Part shown: in pieces, positions 13,301-23,311 of the stretch
Numbering within the stretch: position 1 is the first letter of the stretch
How the letters are laid out: every line of letters begins with the position of its first letter
Assembly: GCA_030704615.1 (NCBI GenBank)
Contig: CM060734.1
Location: forward strand, 63,566,042 to 63,630,041
DNA: 64,000 nt
Origin: Takakia lepidozioides
Lineage: Eukaryota; Streptophyta; Takakiopsida; Takakiales; Takakiaceae
Reading direction: 5' to 3'
Notes under the pieces: model-generated
Told to the model about the DNA's origin: nothing
Seen by the model: the letters and a program-made list of their open reading frames with translations, nothing else
Databases searched by the model: none
Program-made: the position numbers and the translations under genes

Positions 13301-16300
13301 TTTAAATTTCAGTCTAGTCCCGAGAGTGGGTAGACCCTTGAGGTCATCCAAGATGTCCACCCCATGTCACTGACTGGAAACAAGTTCAGGGAAGTTCTCT
13401 GCCTAACTTCATTTTCATCAGACAATCTCATGGCAACAGACATGGCTTCAGACACTACAGCCTCTAAGTCAGATCTATCCAGCAGGGTCAAGACTTGCGG
13501 ATCCAGGTCCAGGTCCTTGAGAATCTTTTCTACTCTCTTCTGCCAGGACTTAGCCTGTTTGACAGGGCGGTCCTGTTTCCAAGATATAGAGTCGATTAAC
13601 TTAGGATATCTGGTGTTGGGCATATGTTGCAGCTGACCCCACCATCTGACCTTGAATTCATCTCGTCGGGAGCTTAAGGATGGAATGCCAAACTCACCCC
13701 GAACAGCCACATTGGCTGTTTTGGAGCATGCTGACATACACTCCTTAAGCACCCCCACTTGAATGGATTCTAGAGACTTAGCCTGGTTGGAGTTATCAAC
13801 CCATATAGCAGATCCGTACTCCAAGGCAGGTCTAATAACGCGACAAAGCATGGTTTTCTTAACCTCAGAGTTGACCCCTCTGCAGTGGAAAAATTTAGTG
13901 AGCCCCAGAGCTTTGCCCTTGCCGGTTTGAACAACTTTTTGGATATGTGCATCCCAATTACAATTGGAGGAAAGCTCAACGCCCAGGTAAGTGTAGGAAG
14001 GGAGGACCGGGTTCTCTTGGCTACCCCACTGCCACTTAAGATCACTTCCTCCCTCTCCTCTGTCGTTGAATGCTACCACTGCACATTTGCTGACATTAGC
14101 CTCTAGCCCCCAAAGATCAAAGTATCTCTTCGCGCAATCAATCAACTCCTGGAGATTGGTTGGAGTCTCCCCTATGCCTGCAAAGTCATCCGCAAAGATA
14201 AGGGCTGGTATGGTGGTGTCTAAGAAGTTGGTCTATGTCAAAGAAGTTGGACTTCTGTTCGTTAACAGTGACACAGCTTTTGGTGTGAGCATACAAGTTG
14301 TGGACAACTCTCCACATCTTTCCCTTGATCCCACAAGACCAGAGGCGGAACCATAGGCCATCTCTCCACACTGTCATAAGCCTTTTTGACATCCAGGAAA
14401 AAACATAAGTGGGTTTCCCTTCTTTTTTCCTTCCCTGAATAATCTGGCTTAGAGTGAAGATATGATCCACACAGCCCGTGTTTCGCTGAAAGCCAGCTTG
14501 GCCTTCGGCCTGGCAGAAGAGAGTAGAAGAGATTCTCAAGGACCTGGATCCGCAGGCCTTGACCCTGCTGGATAAATCTGACTTAGAGGCTGTAGTTTCC
14601 TCAGCCATGTCTGTTGCCATGAGATTGTCTGATGAAAATGAAGTTAGGCAGAAAACTTCCCTGAACTTGTTTCCAGTCAGTGACATGGGGGAGGACATCT
14701 TGGATGACCTCAAGGGTCTACCCACTCTCGGCACTAGACTGAAATTTAAACTCAGGGCAGGAAGCCTACCTTTGAACAGCAAAAAGAAGCAGAGAGAAAA
14801 GGGAGAGTGCAATTGCCCGCTGTGTGGGCAATCTGAAGACAGTATTCACTTTCTGATACACTGTCCGGGGTTCTCTAACCAAAAAGACGCTCTCTTCAAT
14901 TCTATCAAGGGAATTGTGCCTGTACCCCTGTTTAACAACTTTGAAAGTCTCGAGGCTGAGCCAAAAGCCCAGGCCCTCCTGAGGCCTAGTTTTTGGGCAA
15001 ATCACACACAGCAGATTGATGCTTGTGTGAAGGGATTTCTAGAGGATATCTGGAAAACTCGGATTAATTCTTTATATGGAGGTAAGTCTTACTACCAATG
15101 TTAGCCCCTGACAGAGGTAGGTTCTGTCCCTTTTGTTCCCGCTCAAACTGGGCGCGGGGTCAATGGCCACAAGGCTACGGCAAACAACGTCTTATGAGTA
15201 CAATCTCTCCCACCCACCCAGCTGATTGATGCTTGTGTTTAGGGATTTCTAGAGGATATCTGGTAAACCGGGATCAATGTATTATTTCAAGGTAAGTCTT
15301 ACTACCGACGTCAGCCCCTGACAGAGGTAGGTTCTGTCCCTTTGTGTTCCGCTCAAACTGGGTGCAGAGTCAGTGGCCACAAGGCTACGGCAAACAACGT
15401 CTTATGAGTACATTCTCTCTCCCACCCTTGGCACTAGACTGAAATTTAAACTCAGGGCAGGAAGTCTACCTTTGAACAGCAAACAGAAGCAGAGGAAAGG
15501 GGGATCGCAAATGCCCGTTGTGTGGGCAACCTCAAGACAATATTCACTTTCTGATTCATTGTCCTGGGTACTCTCACTAGAGAGACATCCTCTTCAAATC
15601 CATCAAGGGAAGTGTGCCTGTACCTCTGTTTACCAACTTTGAAAGCCTCGAGGCTGAGCCAAAAGCCCAGGCCCTTTTGGGGCCTAGTTATTGGGCTAAC
15701 CAGACACAGCAGATTGATGCTTTTGTAAAGGGTTTTCTAGAGGATATCAGGAAAACGCAGATCAATTGTCTGTTCCAAGGTATGTCGTACTACCTGTATC
15801 AGCCCCTCACAAAGGTAGTTTCTGTCCCTCTCTGTTCCGCTCAAACTGAGAGCGAGGTCAAAATGGCCACAAGGCTCTGGCAAACATCTTATGAGTACAT
15901 TCTCTCTCTCTCTCTGCCTTTGTTCCGCCCAAACTGGGCATGGGGTCTATGGCCTCAAGGCTACTGCAAACGTCATCTGATGAGTACATTCTCTCCCTTT
16001 CTCTTGACTTAGGAGGCTACGGCAAACAACGTCTTATGAGTACAGTCTCTTGACTTAGGCGGTTTTGAGGACTGTGCAGGTGCATCCAAACGTTCCATGC
16101 ATGCTCTTCACACCTATCTGTCCCCACTCCTTGTCATTCCGCCCTGTTATTCTGCCTGATTCTGCTCTTCTCGAACTGAAGGTAAGCTTGAGTCACTTTT
16201 TTGGTATCTAATTCCTGAGATGGTATTGGTTTTGACATGCTTAGGTTTGTTTATCTTATTTTGTGTTACACTTGCAGCTCATTTCTCATTTTGCACTTTA

Positions 16301-16736
16301 ACTTCGAGCAAGGACAGTTCCCCAAAGGGTGGAGTGACTTGATGGCTAAGAGCTTGGGGGGAGGCCTTGTAAGTGAGAGATACATTGCATGTGGGAATTG
16401 GTTTGCAGCAAGAAAAAGAGTTCATGAAAGTCATAGGCCTGCCTCTGGGACTTGATGTCCTACATTCCAAATGCTGATTGGTGTCTGTGTTGTGTGAGTT
16501 AGGTTCCAGACGAAGCAAGGAGCAATGCATGGGTGTCATTTGATGGCAAGAAGCGGCAACAGCTGTGCAAGGGCGAGTCTATGCGAATCCAAATGAGTGA
16601 GCACCCAATGCCTACTGTGAACAAGTACGATCAAACTGATGATTGGTTTGGCAGCCTCTCCCGCTGCTTCGGCTGGAACCAGCGCATTGAGCAGCGTGCC
16701 ATCTCAACCACAGATGCACCTGAAGTTATTTGGTAA
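4327..16736 (+). CDS. NADK2: NAD kinase, plant NADK2-like (plastid type), seven visible exons
   Basis: ATP-dependent NAD+ kinase making NADP+. Plant NADK2 is plastidial and supplies photosynthetic NADP+. Coding exons: 4327-6357, 7253-7374, 7553-7721, 8038-8262, 8403-8477, 16080-16181, 16503-16736 (stop TAA). All junction phases agree and give 985 residues, the usual size for plant NADK2. The N-terminal third has a tyrosine-phosphatase-like domain with HSQGGVGRT (about residues 272-280). The catalytic part has the GGDG motif (exon 7553-7721), the NE/D-type motif [14 protein letters not shown], and [14 protein letters not shown] (exon 8403-8477). The 8263 intron uses a GC donor; the next intron, 8478-16079, is filled with LINEs. 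The acceptor-like TGCAG|GCA at 4341/4342 suggests the coding sequence may really begin in an upstream exon, so the transit peptide is uncertain. The last 10-11 residues overlap a 61-bp repeat also found at 60488-60548. Confidence 0.95.
8263..8402 (+). other. GC-AG intron of the NADK2-like gene
   Basis: Donor AAG|GCAAGC, acceptor GGGCAG|GTT. The flanking exons join in phase 0 to give RLITK-VQADG, the order conserved in plant NADK2. No GT donor in the right phase lies at the exon end. Confidence 0.85.
8775..8800. repeat. (CT)n microsatellite in NADK2 intron
   Basis: About 13 CT units followed by CCCACCCACC. Simple sequence, inside the intron upstream of the LINE. Confidence 0.9.
9241..10767 (+). 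pseudogene. LINE ORF: repeat-containing N-terminus plus AP-type endonuclease (broken)
   Basis: The first frame (9241-10248) starts with an unrecognised ~120-residue region, then three tandem 47-residue repeats, then the start of an exonuclease-endonuclease-phosphatase domain ([14 protein letters not shown]). After a stop at 10246 the endonuclease continues ([18 protein letters not shown]), and after another stop at about 10525 comes the GDFNARVG motif at ~10545, the catalytic asparagine/aspartate segment of AP-type LINE endonucleases. It would nick target DNA for target-primed reverse transcription. The stops and a late frame disruption make it inactive. Confidence 0.85.
9649..10070 (+). repeat. 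Three tandem 141-bp repeats inside the LINE ORF
   Basis: Copies begin at about 9649, 9790 and 9931, each opening with GATTTGGTACTCTGAATGG or a close variant. Each encodes 47 residues starting (G/R)[16 protein letters not shown] and ending in an acidic/proline linker. The period is exactly 141 bp, so the repeats keep frame. Confidence 0.92.
10764..12850 (+). pseudogene. LINE reverse transcriptase (sense copy, broken)
   Basis: Pieces in order: linker ([24 protein letters not shown]) at 10964-11160; RT N-terminal motifs ([16 protein letters not shown]) near 11530; [13 protein letters not shown] near 11900; [18 protein letters not shown] near 12070; the catalytic FADDFAG near 12200; and the thumb and C-terminal region up to 12850. 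Stops at 11161 and 11651, a deletion at about 11818 relative to the antisense copy, and a frame change near 12345 break the frame. The continuation after the nested element starts at 14523. Confidence 0.9.
12837..12850. repeat. Target-site duplication, left
   Basis: CCTGGCAGAAGAGA, directly before the 3' end of the antisense LINE; identical to 14509-14522. In the undisturbed element (see the C-terminal frame of the antisense copy) it occurs once. Confidence 0.93.
12851..14508 (-). mobile_element. 5'-truncated antisense LINE nested in the sense LINE
   Basis: Same family as the host LINE but in reverse orientation. Its 3' end (TTGTACTCATAAGACG on the plus strand) is at 12851; it is truncated at 14508 within the RT domain (EGQAGF region). 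It encodes the RT C-terminal half and the zinc-binding tail (CPLC..H..C near 13190-13240), but an internal deletion near 14215 removes the block that corresponds to 12073-12175, including the QGCTLSP motif. 5' truncation plus flanking 14-bp direct repeats is the signature of target-primed reverse transcription. Confidence 0.93.
14509..14522. repeat. Target-site duplication, right
   Basis: Second copy of CCTGGCAGAAGAGA, followed at 14523 by the continuation of the interrupted sense LINE (GTAGAAGAGATTCTC). Confidence 0.93.
14523..15207 (+). pseudogene. 3' end of the interrupted sense LINE
   Basis: Encodes the LINE C-terminus: [14 protein letters not shown], then [17 protein letters not shown] (a CCHC-type zinc motif near 14817-14867), then the segment ending [16 protein letters not shown]. 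The 3' UTR and the terminal motif CTTATGAGTACAATCTCTC follow at about 15190-15207. Confidence 0.88.
15216..16047 (+). mobile_element. Stack of four further 5'-truncated LINE 3' tails
   Basis: Head-to-tail 3' fragments, each ending in (T)ATGAGTACA followed by C/T-rich sequence: about 15219-15420, 15425-15910, 15918-16000 and 16013-16047. The start point differs in each (CAGCTGATTGATGC, TTGGCACTAGACTG, TTTGTTCCGCCC, AGGCTACGGC). The last is only ~33 bp and is flanked by CTCTTGACTTAGG on both sides (16000-16012 and 16047-16059), a clear target duplication. Confidence 0.85.
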
Positions 16737-16777
16737 AATGTGGGAGGCTAAAAGAAAGCCTTTCTTATACTGGGAGA
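16717..16777 (+). repeat. 61-bp module at the NADK2 stop codon (copy 1)
   Basis: Runs from CACCTGAAGTTATTTGG, across the stop TAA, to CTTATACTGGGAGA. It differs by only about two bases from 60488-60548 downstream of the Crinkler-kinase gene. It contains the small hairpin AAGAAAGCCTTTCTT. It supplies the last few codons of the NAD kinase and the start of its 3' UTR. Confidence 0.88.
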
Positions 16778-16899
16778 AACACCCTTCATTGTTCATGTGC
16801 TTTCTATGAAAGCTCTGAAGAAACCTCAAAATAAGGACACAGGTACAAATATATCTCATCCACTCGAACTATAAGAGAACAGGGCAAACACAGTGCATG

Positions 16900-17916
16900 T
16901 TAACCCCTAAAGGACTAACCCCAATTTTTGGGTCCACCCTAAAAAAATTGACCCTTCCCAACTATATAATTTTTTTCTTGAGATTTCCTCAGGCCTTGTA
17001 AAACTGACCGTTGTAATACATTCCTACCTCCCTAGCTATGACCACAAAAAGTATGGATCAAATCGACCCGCCAGATTGCAAGACTATAATGTTGAAAGTT
17101 GGGCCAAAAACTCATTTCCTATTTACAACGTGGTAAAAAACACAGCTTTTCTTATCGAATTTCTCAGCTGTGAATTTGTTTGGCATGACACAAACCATAA
17201 TGTTGTACCCTGCCAGGTAAGACACCTGCCCTGAAAATTTCAGCTTTTTCTGACATGTTCTCATGTGGGCTGCTTTGTATGGGGGGTCAAATTTCCCAAT
17301 TTCAAAGGGGCAAGCACAAAACCGTATTAGAAAATTCGGCGAAAAGATATGAACCATTCGGTTGTACTGTCGCGGGCAGGTTTGTGAAAGTATAAAAAAA
17401 ATGTCACTCCAATCAGAGCTTTCCTTCATGTGATTTTTTCCCCTGCCCATGACTTCTCCATGTGCACCTATGTTTGCCTATACTTTTTGGCCAGTAGGCC
17501 CAAGGTATGTGGGTTTTGGTGGGGGTGCCTGTGCCTACCCGCCCCTTCATTTCATAGGCGTCCAGGGAATGGAGGCGCTTTAGGGTGGAGGGGGTGCAAT
17601 AAAGGGTGTTGGCACCCTGTGCAGGTGGGGGGGGTGTGTGGAATTTCTCCCTAACCTGACCCTAGTTGACACATAGGACGGATGGCAGGTTAGTTGCCCA
17701 AAATTGGGCTGAAAACCAGGAGTATGGCAGACTCTAGGTATTCCACGTGGCTGGGCCAGGCCCAATGACGAATTGGGAAACGCCACCTCATAGCTGACTT
17801 GATGACCTATCCAATGAGCCTAAACATGCCCAAATCAGGCTTAACCCCAGTGATAACCAGATACTTTTCTAAACTTAACCGACCCAAATTGGGTCGGTTC
17901 GTCCTTTAGGGGTTAA
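16900..17916. mobile_element. piggyBac-like non-autonomous element (TTAA target, 12-bp TIR)
   Basis: Flanked by TTAA at 16900-16903 and 17913-17916. The element between them (1009 bp) has perfect 12-bp terminal inverted repeats CCCCTAAAGGAC / GTCCTTTAGGGG, which extend imperfectly inward (ACCCAATTTTGGGTC-like). TTAA duplication with C-rich termini is the piggyBac hallmark. No transposase is recognisable inside; the longest frames (for example 17112-17450 minus) match nothing I know. Confidence 0.85.
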
Positions 17917-19025
17917 CTGCTTTACGGATATCGACATATAATGCCCTATAAAAGGGTGAACATTTTCATATTTTAGTAACGAGGTTGATACGTCCCTCAG
18001 CAATTTTTCATGGTTGCAAGTGGGAACATTGTCGCTAAACCTCTTCGTAGAGCTAATCAAAAGTATGAAAAGAACTGTACTAAACTAGTCCAGACTTGTT
18101 CATTTTTTATGTTGGAGTGCCCCGCTTTAATATGTAAGCAAAACAACGTGGGAAAAGGTTTTCTTGGCTGGAGACAGCGGTTTGATGATCTTGAGCTTAT
18201 GCTAAACCCTAAACCATAAGCTTGTGTTAACCTCATTGCAACATACATTGATTTCATAGATGCCAAAGTACGAATGCACATGAATGTACAGTGAAGTAGC
18301 AAGAGCAAGACATGCAGTGAAAGCCATTTCCAAAATGTGGAGTTCAATCTTGAATAGTGGTGTACATATTTATGTTAGGAATCTAGAATGGTTTTGTGCT
18401 CCAGAAGGATAGCCGATCATGTGGCGGAATGAGCCAGTGACGAGATTTGGCTAGTGGAATCTAGATGGAGAGCGCCCGTCGGTAGCAATGTGGAAATGTC
18501 TAAATACACGTTCCATCCGGCAATATGAAACACAAAATAAACCGTGGCCCATCTCCATTCGAACTTGTTCACACTACTTATGATAAGAAAAAGATGTCTT
18601 TGTTCTCCTATTTAGTGTCACATTTGGGTTTCTACATGTCACTTACGATGTAAATGTTGGTTGTTGTTAAATATGTGGAGTGTGGAAAGGTCCAGTTATT
18701 TTTTAGTATTAGACACATTTCATGGTGCCTTGTACAAGAAAAAGAAGACCTTCCAAATTAGGGCAATGGGGCTCTTTATTTGCAGTGTGCATTGCACATT
18801 GCAAACTCATAGTGGCATATTGTACCATGATCACCTTTTGTTTATCTTGGGCACAAATGGAAGTTGTGCTCCATTCAAAAAGATGCAAGAGGAACACAAA
18901 TTACGTCAAATCTGAGTACCCATTACCTAACTTACAAAATGCCAATGATGTGAGGTGAAAATACCATAAACCAAGAAAATAAGGAGTTTTGCATATTAGA
19001 AATACAAGTTGGTGGAAGGACCTAC
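17917..19025. other. Intergenic, no gene recognised
   Basis: AT-rich sequence downstream of the piggyBac-like element. A short C-strand telomere motif (CTAAACCCTAAACC) sits at 18203-18216. Several open frames of 60-96 codons show no recognisable domain. Confidence 0.5.
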
Positions 19026-19297
19026 TTTAGGGTTTAGGGTTTAGGGTTACAAGGGTGTTCCCGAGCATTTTGACATTTTTTTTGGAGTTGAAAATTTTCC
19101 TACCCCCCATTTCTGGGATCTACGATTCCAATGGTGCATTCGGAATGCTCTGCAAGTTCTTAGATTTCGTGATATGGTGAATGAAAAGTGTTAAATGTGA
19201 AATCTGACTTTTTGCATGATGACATGTGAGGTATTGATTGATTGCACGTTGTAGAGAATTTCATGTGGATTCCGGAATTGTATTGCATGTCTTGATC

Positions 19298-19380
19298 GGA
19301 TTTCGTATGCATGAGTTATGAACGGCTGAAGTTTCTATGTTTGAAACTTCATCCGTTGATAACTCATTGCATACGGAATC
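19298..19380. repeat. Long hairpin in the telomere-associated unit (copy 1)
   Basis: Arms GGATTTCGTATGCATGAG… and …CATTGCATACGGAATC, paired through GAAGTTTC/GAAACTTC around a ~6-nt loop. Nearly perfect over ~37 bp per arm. Confidence 0.85.
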
Positions 19381-20959
19381 TAATCTTCATATGCAATATC
19401 ATTTCGGAATGTTACTTGAGGCCTCTACGACGTTGAATACTTTGTGTATGATTTATTGATGAAATTTTGAAAGATCAGATTTCATCCATCCATTAAGTAT
19501 GTGTTTAGGGTTTAGGGTAAACTTGGGTGTTTAGAAACAAAGCAGCATGAAAAATAACGAGAAATTTCTGCAAAACTTTCGGCCCAGATCGATGAGAGAC
19601 TGAGGAAGTGGAGAAAAAGCAGAGAAAAAGCAGAGAAGGTGCTTGGGTTGGTTATAGAAAAAGCAAAGATCACCCAACATGGAATCTGAATTCCAAGAAG
19701 CATATGTAGGAGAGAAATGTAAGAGAGAAATGTAGAGGGAGATGGAAAGTGAAGTGTAAACTAAAAAATAACTGTTCTCAAACCACATTAGAATACTTTA
19801 TAAGGATAGTAGTCTAACTCCGAGTTGCTTAGCAACAAAGGTGAAAGAATACAAAAGTACAAAAAACATAAAGAAACACAAGGCGAAGGCATGAAAAAGT
19901 ACCACAGTTTGTTTCAAACGGAAGCTCGTACTCATGAGGGTTTAGGTTTTAGGTTCTAATAGGGTTAAGGGTTCAGGGTTTAGGGTCCAGCATACAGTTA
20001 GTTTTCCTTCTAGGTACAATATGTAAGTTATGATGTGGCAAGTCTTTTGCATCTTCAATGGGACTAATTCTCTCGCCCCTACGTAGAGTTTAGGGTTTAG
20101 GGTTTAGGGTTACAAGGGTATCCTAGGGGTTTTTGACTTTCTATTTGAAGTTTTGACTTGACTTACCCCCCATTTTCGAGTATTGCGAATGCAACGGTGT
20201 AGTTAAAAACCCCTACAAATGCTTACATTGTGAGATATGGACATACGAAAATGGTTGACTGAGAAATCTGACTTTTCTATTTGAGGTGAGATGGAGGTTT
20301 CATGGGTGCCACATTGTAGAGGATGTTATATAGATTCCATAATGATTTTGTTTTTGTCCATCGGGGTTGGTATGCATGAGTTATTATTGGATAAAGTTGT
20401 AGTTTTGAAATTTTCATCTGTGAGTAAAGCTTGTGCGTGGAACTAGATTGCTCTTGAAGGAGTTCAAGGATTAGGGTTTAGGGTTTAAGAACAAAATGGA
20501 GGCATGTTACAACATGAAATTCGAAAAAAATCGAACATTTTTTTGGAGGGGGCCGAGTCGGTTGACCAGACTGTCGGTGAATAATAACTAATAGGGTTTA
20601 GGGTTTAGGGTTACAAGGGTGTCCTAAGGGTTTAGGGTTTGGGTTTACAAAGGTGTTCCAAAGCATTTTGACATCATTTAGGGTTTAGGGTTTAGGGTTA
20701 GGTTTACAAGGGTGTTCCATAGCATTTTGACATTATTTTTTGGACTTCAAATTTTTTTTACCCCCCCATTTTTGGGATCTACGATTCCTATGGTATATTC
20801 TACAAGTTCTTAGATTTTTAGATATGAGTGGATGAAAAATGCTAAATGTGAAACCTGACTTTTTCTTTTTCTTTTATTTGAGGCCATATGAAGGATGGAT
20901 TGATTGACTGTCGTAGAGAATGTCATATGGATTCTGAAATGGTTTTGCTTGTATTGATC

Positions 20960-21042
20960 GGATCTCGTATGCATGAGTTATGAGCGGATGAAGTTCCTGT
21001 GTTTTGGATTTCATCCGTTGATAACGCATGCATACGAAATCC
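20960..21042. repeat. Long hairpin in the telomere-associated unit (copy 2)
   Basis: Same structure as at 19298-19380, with arms GGATCTCGTATGCATGAG… and …GCATGCATACGAAATCC. Both arms carry substitutions relative to copy 1 and pairing is mostly kept. Confidence 0.82.
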
Positions 21043-21100
21043 AATCTTCACGTGTAATATCATTTTGGATTGCTATTTGAGGTGTCTGCAATGTGAAACT

Positions 21101-22050
21101 CGATAGCCATACGCTAGTACTGGTGTTCGTGGCCACCTAATTCCCAAAAGAAACTTAAAGAAAACTCGACAAAGAAAAGTATATGAGTAAAGGTGACTGC
21201 AAGCAGTGATTGTTAACAATCCGCCTCAGTTAGAGATCCGGGGAAACAAAACTCGTTCCGAGCTGGGTAATGAAACAATGGACACATGAGCCTACAGAAC
21301 ATCTTAAAATGAAAGTGAGGAAATGATCAGTGAAGCGAATCAATAAGTTGAAGGCTGGTTGCGTTCAGATTGCAGCTCCCTTACCTTGGATCTGTACAGA
21401 CTTCTCGGATAGGTGCCCTTTGCAGGTTGAGATACAGTCCATGACTGGGGGTCTCTCCGTAATTTGAGGGGACCCATGAGTTTGTTATCCACGAGCAAGT
21501 TCGGCCTGTTGCTAGCCGGTGGTACCGTGGTCGTGTCTCTTCTTCTTGAGCAGATAGAAAAATTAATTTTGGTGCTCGTTTGTCTTATTAGGAAGGCGAG
21601 AAGAGGACGTTGGCATCGGGAGAGCGTGAGTTGGGAGGGGCGTTGAACATGAGCATCTGAAAGTTGAAAAGACAAAGTCTAATTTTAAGCAAAGGGGTTG
21701 GTACTGATGACGTTGACTCTCAAAAGCCACGTTCATCTCTGGGCTGACGTGCTCAAACACAGCTATGAAGAACAAGTGTCGCTCCAGAATGCGAAAGGAT
21801 TTTTTACGAAGAAGGTTGTTAACTGTATTCCATCATCTTTGTTGATGCATATGGGCTACTTGTGGCGTCTGGATTATTATCATTGAAGCATGTTCTCATG
21901 GGGCCCTATGCTCTACTATCTTGATTCTGCAGAAGCAAATCTCGCTCAGCTCTATTAAGGTGTAAAGAGTAAATTTATGCCACGTTCGTTTCCTGAATTT
22001 GGAAGTTGTGCTAGATTTATCCAATTGATTGTACATCTCATATGTTGCTA
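21101..22050. other. No gene recognised
   Basis: About 950 bp between the telomere-associated units and the MULE copy. Only short frames without recognisable domains. Confidence 0.5.
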
Positions 22051-22059
22051 TCTCTCTAT

Positions 22060-23215
22060 ATGGAGGGTGTACTACAGGACTTGGAGAATGTCACTGATGA
22101 TGTACGGAATCAGCTTGTTGCGCTTGCCCGAACAGCAAGTTCACAATTAAATCCGTTACATGCCTTCCCGCAGACGTCGACGGTAATATCTTCTTTGAGT
22201 TCCCTCCTCGAACGGACTATTTGAGGGCGTCCGGAATGTTGATAGATATGGATAGGAAACATGATGGTCATCCTTGGTGCGTCACCAAAACCACCAGCAT
22301 GAAGATGCTCGATGGTGTGCGGGTGCGCTAGGTGGTTTGTGCGGGCGCGTTGCGGTGATTCTCCCCAACTTGCTTCCACTTTAAATCCAGAGGTCACAGG
22401 AACAAGACGGATTGGACAAGCACAACTCATCAACCATTTCGAGCTCAGGAGAAGGTTCCAAACTCCACATTTAAGTGTGCACATTGCAAAGAACCACCAC
22501 ATTGCATGTCTGTTTATAATGCCAAGCAGTTCTATGTGTTGCACCGTTTCCCTGACCTCACACGAGCTTGCATACACGTTGGTCCCCATTGTCACAAATT
22601 GGCGAGGGGTAACTCGCGGGAGGCTGCCCACGAGGCAGAGTAGCTCGTTCAGGAGGAGGTTAAGTTGAGACCTGGTGCCAAACCCAAACAGATACAACTG
22701 CAGACCGCCCATAAGATGGCATTGGTCAGAATTACATCGGAAGACGGCTCCGACAGAGTTCCTCTCGATGAGAAGGAAATGGAGGCATTGCTGGAGTCAG
22801 TGTCCCACGTCTGTTCACTGAATGTCCGAAACCACATTGTCTCTTGCAAACAGAGAATTGGGCGTGGCTCGAATATGCACTCCATTCTGGAGGTGAAGCG
22901 ACGATGTGGATATGACTACATTCATGGAAATAGATTTCCAGGACAAATGACTGAGGCAGATCGTTGTTTCGTATTCAAAATGTCCACGTGTGGGCCTGGC
23001 AGCGGCGTCGAACTAGTCCACCGGATAACGAGTGGGGACTTATCAAACAGTTGGGTCATGTTCGACCATATCCAGCGAATTACAAATCACCAGTGGGTGA
23101 CAATGGGTGCACATGTCTACGACACCCACTGCAGGATGCTAATGACAATTGCTATTTGTGAGATGAAAGGAGATGACACACAATCGGAGATGCTTCTTTG
23201 GCAGGGAATAAATGC
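22060..23215 (+). pseudogene. MULE-like transposase, truncated plus-strand copy
   Basis: Matches the N-terminal and central part of the minus-strand transposase at 25590-29301: a Cys-rich N-terminal region (FKCAHCKEPPHCMS near 22470), PGAKPKQIQLQTAHKMAL near 22670, and GYDYIHGNRFPGQ through MTIAICEMKGDDTQSEM near 23150. In-frame stops lie near 22330, 22355 and 22640. Similarity stops at about 23212 (LLWQGIN), before the FMADNAQANW block. It is a dead fragment, in opposite orientation to the fuller copy. Confidence 0.85.
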
Positions 23216-23311
23216 CATGTGGGTATGCACGTACGCATTTTCAGTGACCCTGCAAGGCACACTCTCCAGTTCAGTCCACGAAAGCACGGAAACAAAACAG
23301 ATTGGAAACCA

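Larger units (their letters stand above)
9050..15207 (+). mobile_element. LINE (non-LTR) retrotransposon, sense copy, interrupted by a nested insertion
   Basis: An APE-type LINE in the same orientation as its host gene. From 5' to 3': an ORF1-like region fused into an endonuclease (9241-10767), reverse transcriptase (about 11222-12500) with the FADD catalytic box, and a C-terminal part with a CPLC…H…C zinc motif. The body is split: 9050-12850, then an antisense LINE (12851-14508), then 14523-15207. The 3' end reads GGCTACGGCAAACAACGTC then TTATGAGTACAATCTCTC, with no poly(A). The 5' limit is approximate. Several stop codons (for example 10246, 10525, 11161, 11651) and a missing segment near 11818 show it is dead. 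Confidence 0.9.
8478..16079 (+). other. 7.6-kb intron of the NADK2-like gene, filled with LINE sequence
   Basis: Donor ATG|GTCTGT at 8478; acceptor TGCAG|GTG at 16078-16079. The exons on either side (…AAGGSM and VHPNVPCML…) are contiguous in plant NADK2 proteins. About 6.8 kb of the intron is LINE-derived. A (CT)n tract lies at 8775-8800. The host-like remainder shows nothing else. Confidence 0.92.
19026..21100. repeat. Interstitial telomere repeats with dispersed companion units
   Basis: Short runs of the plant telomere unit TTTAGGG occur at 19026-19047, 19504-19517, 19968-19985, 20088-20110, 20474-20488, 20594-20612, 20626-20645 and 20678-20700. Most runs are followed by TTACAAGGGTGTTCC (or close variants), a segment with GACATTTTTTTT, a poly-C ACCCCCCATTT box and a G/A-rich tail. 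Units of roughly 400-500 bp are recognisable at about 19026, 20088 and 20678. Runs are only 2-3 units long and internal, so this is not a chromosome end. Confidence 0.88.

Noticed and set aside
18200-20700. A true telomere
   Set aside because: Runs of TTTAGGG are only two or three units long, mixed with other repeats and continued by genes and elements on both sides.
22110-22712. 200-codon minus-strand frame over the plus-strand MULE copy
   Set aside because: Antisense shadow of the degraded transposase.
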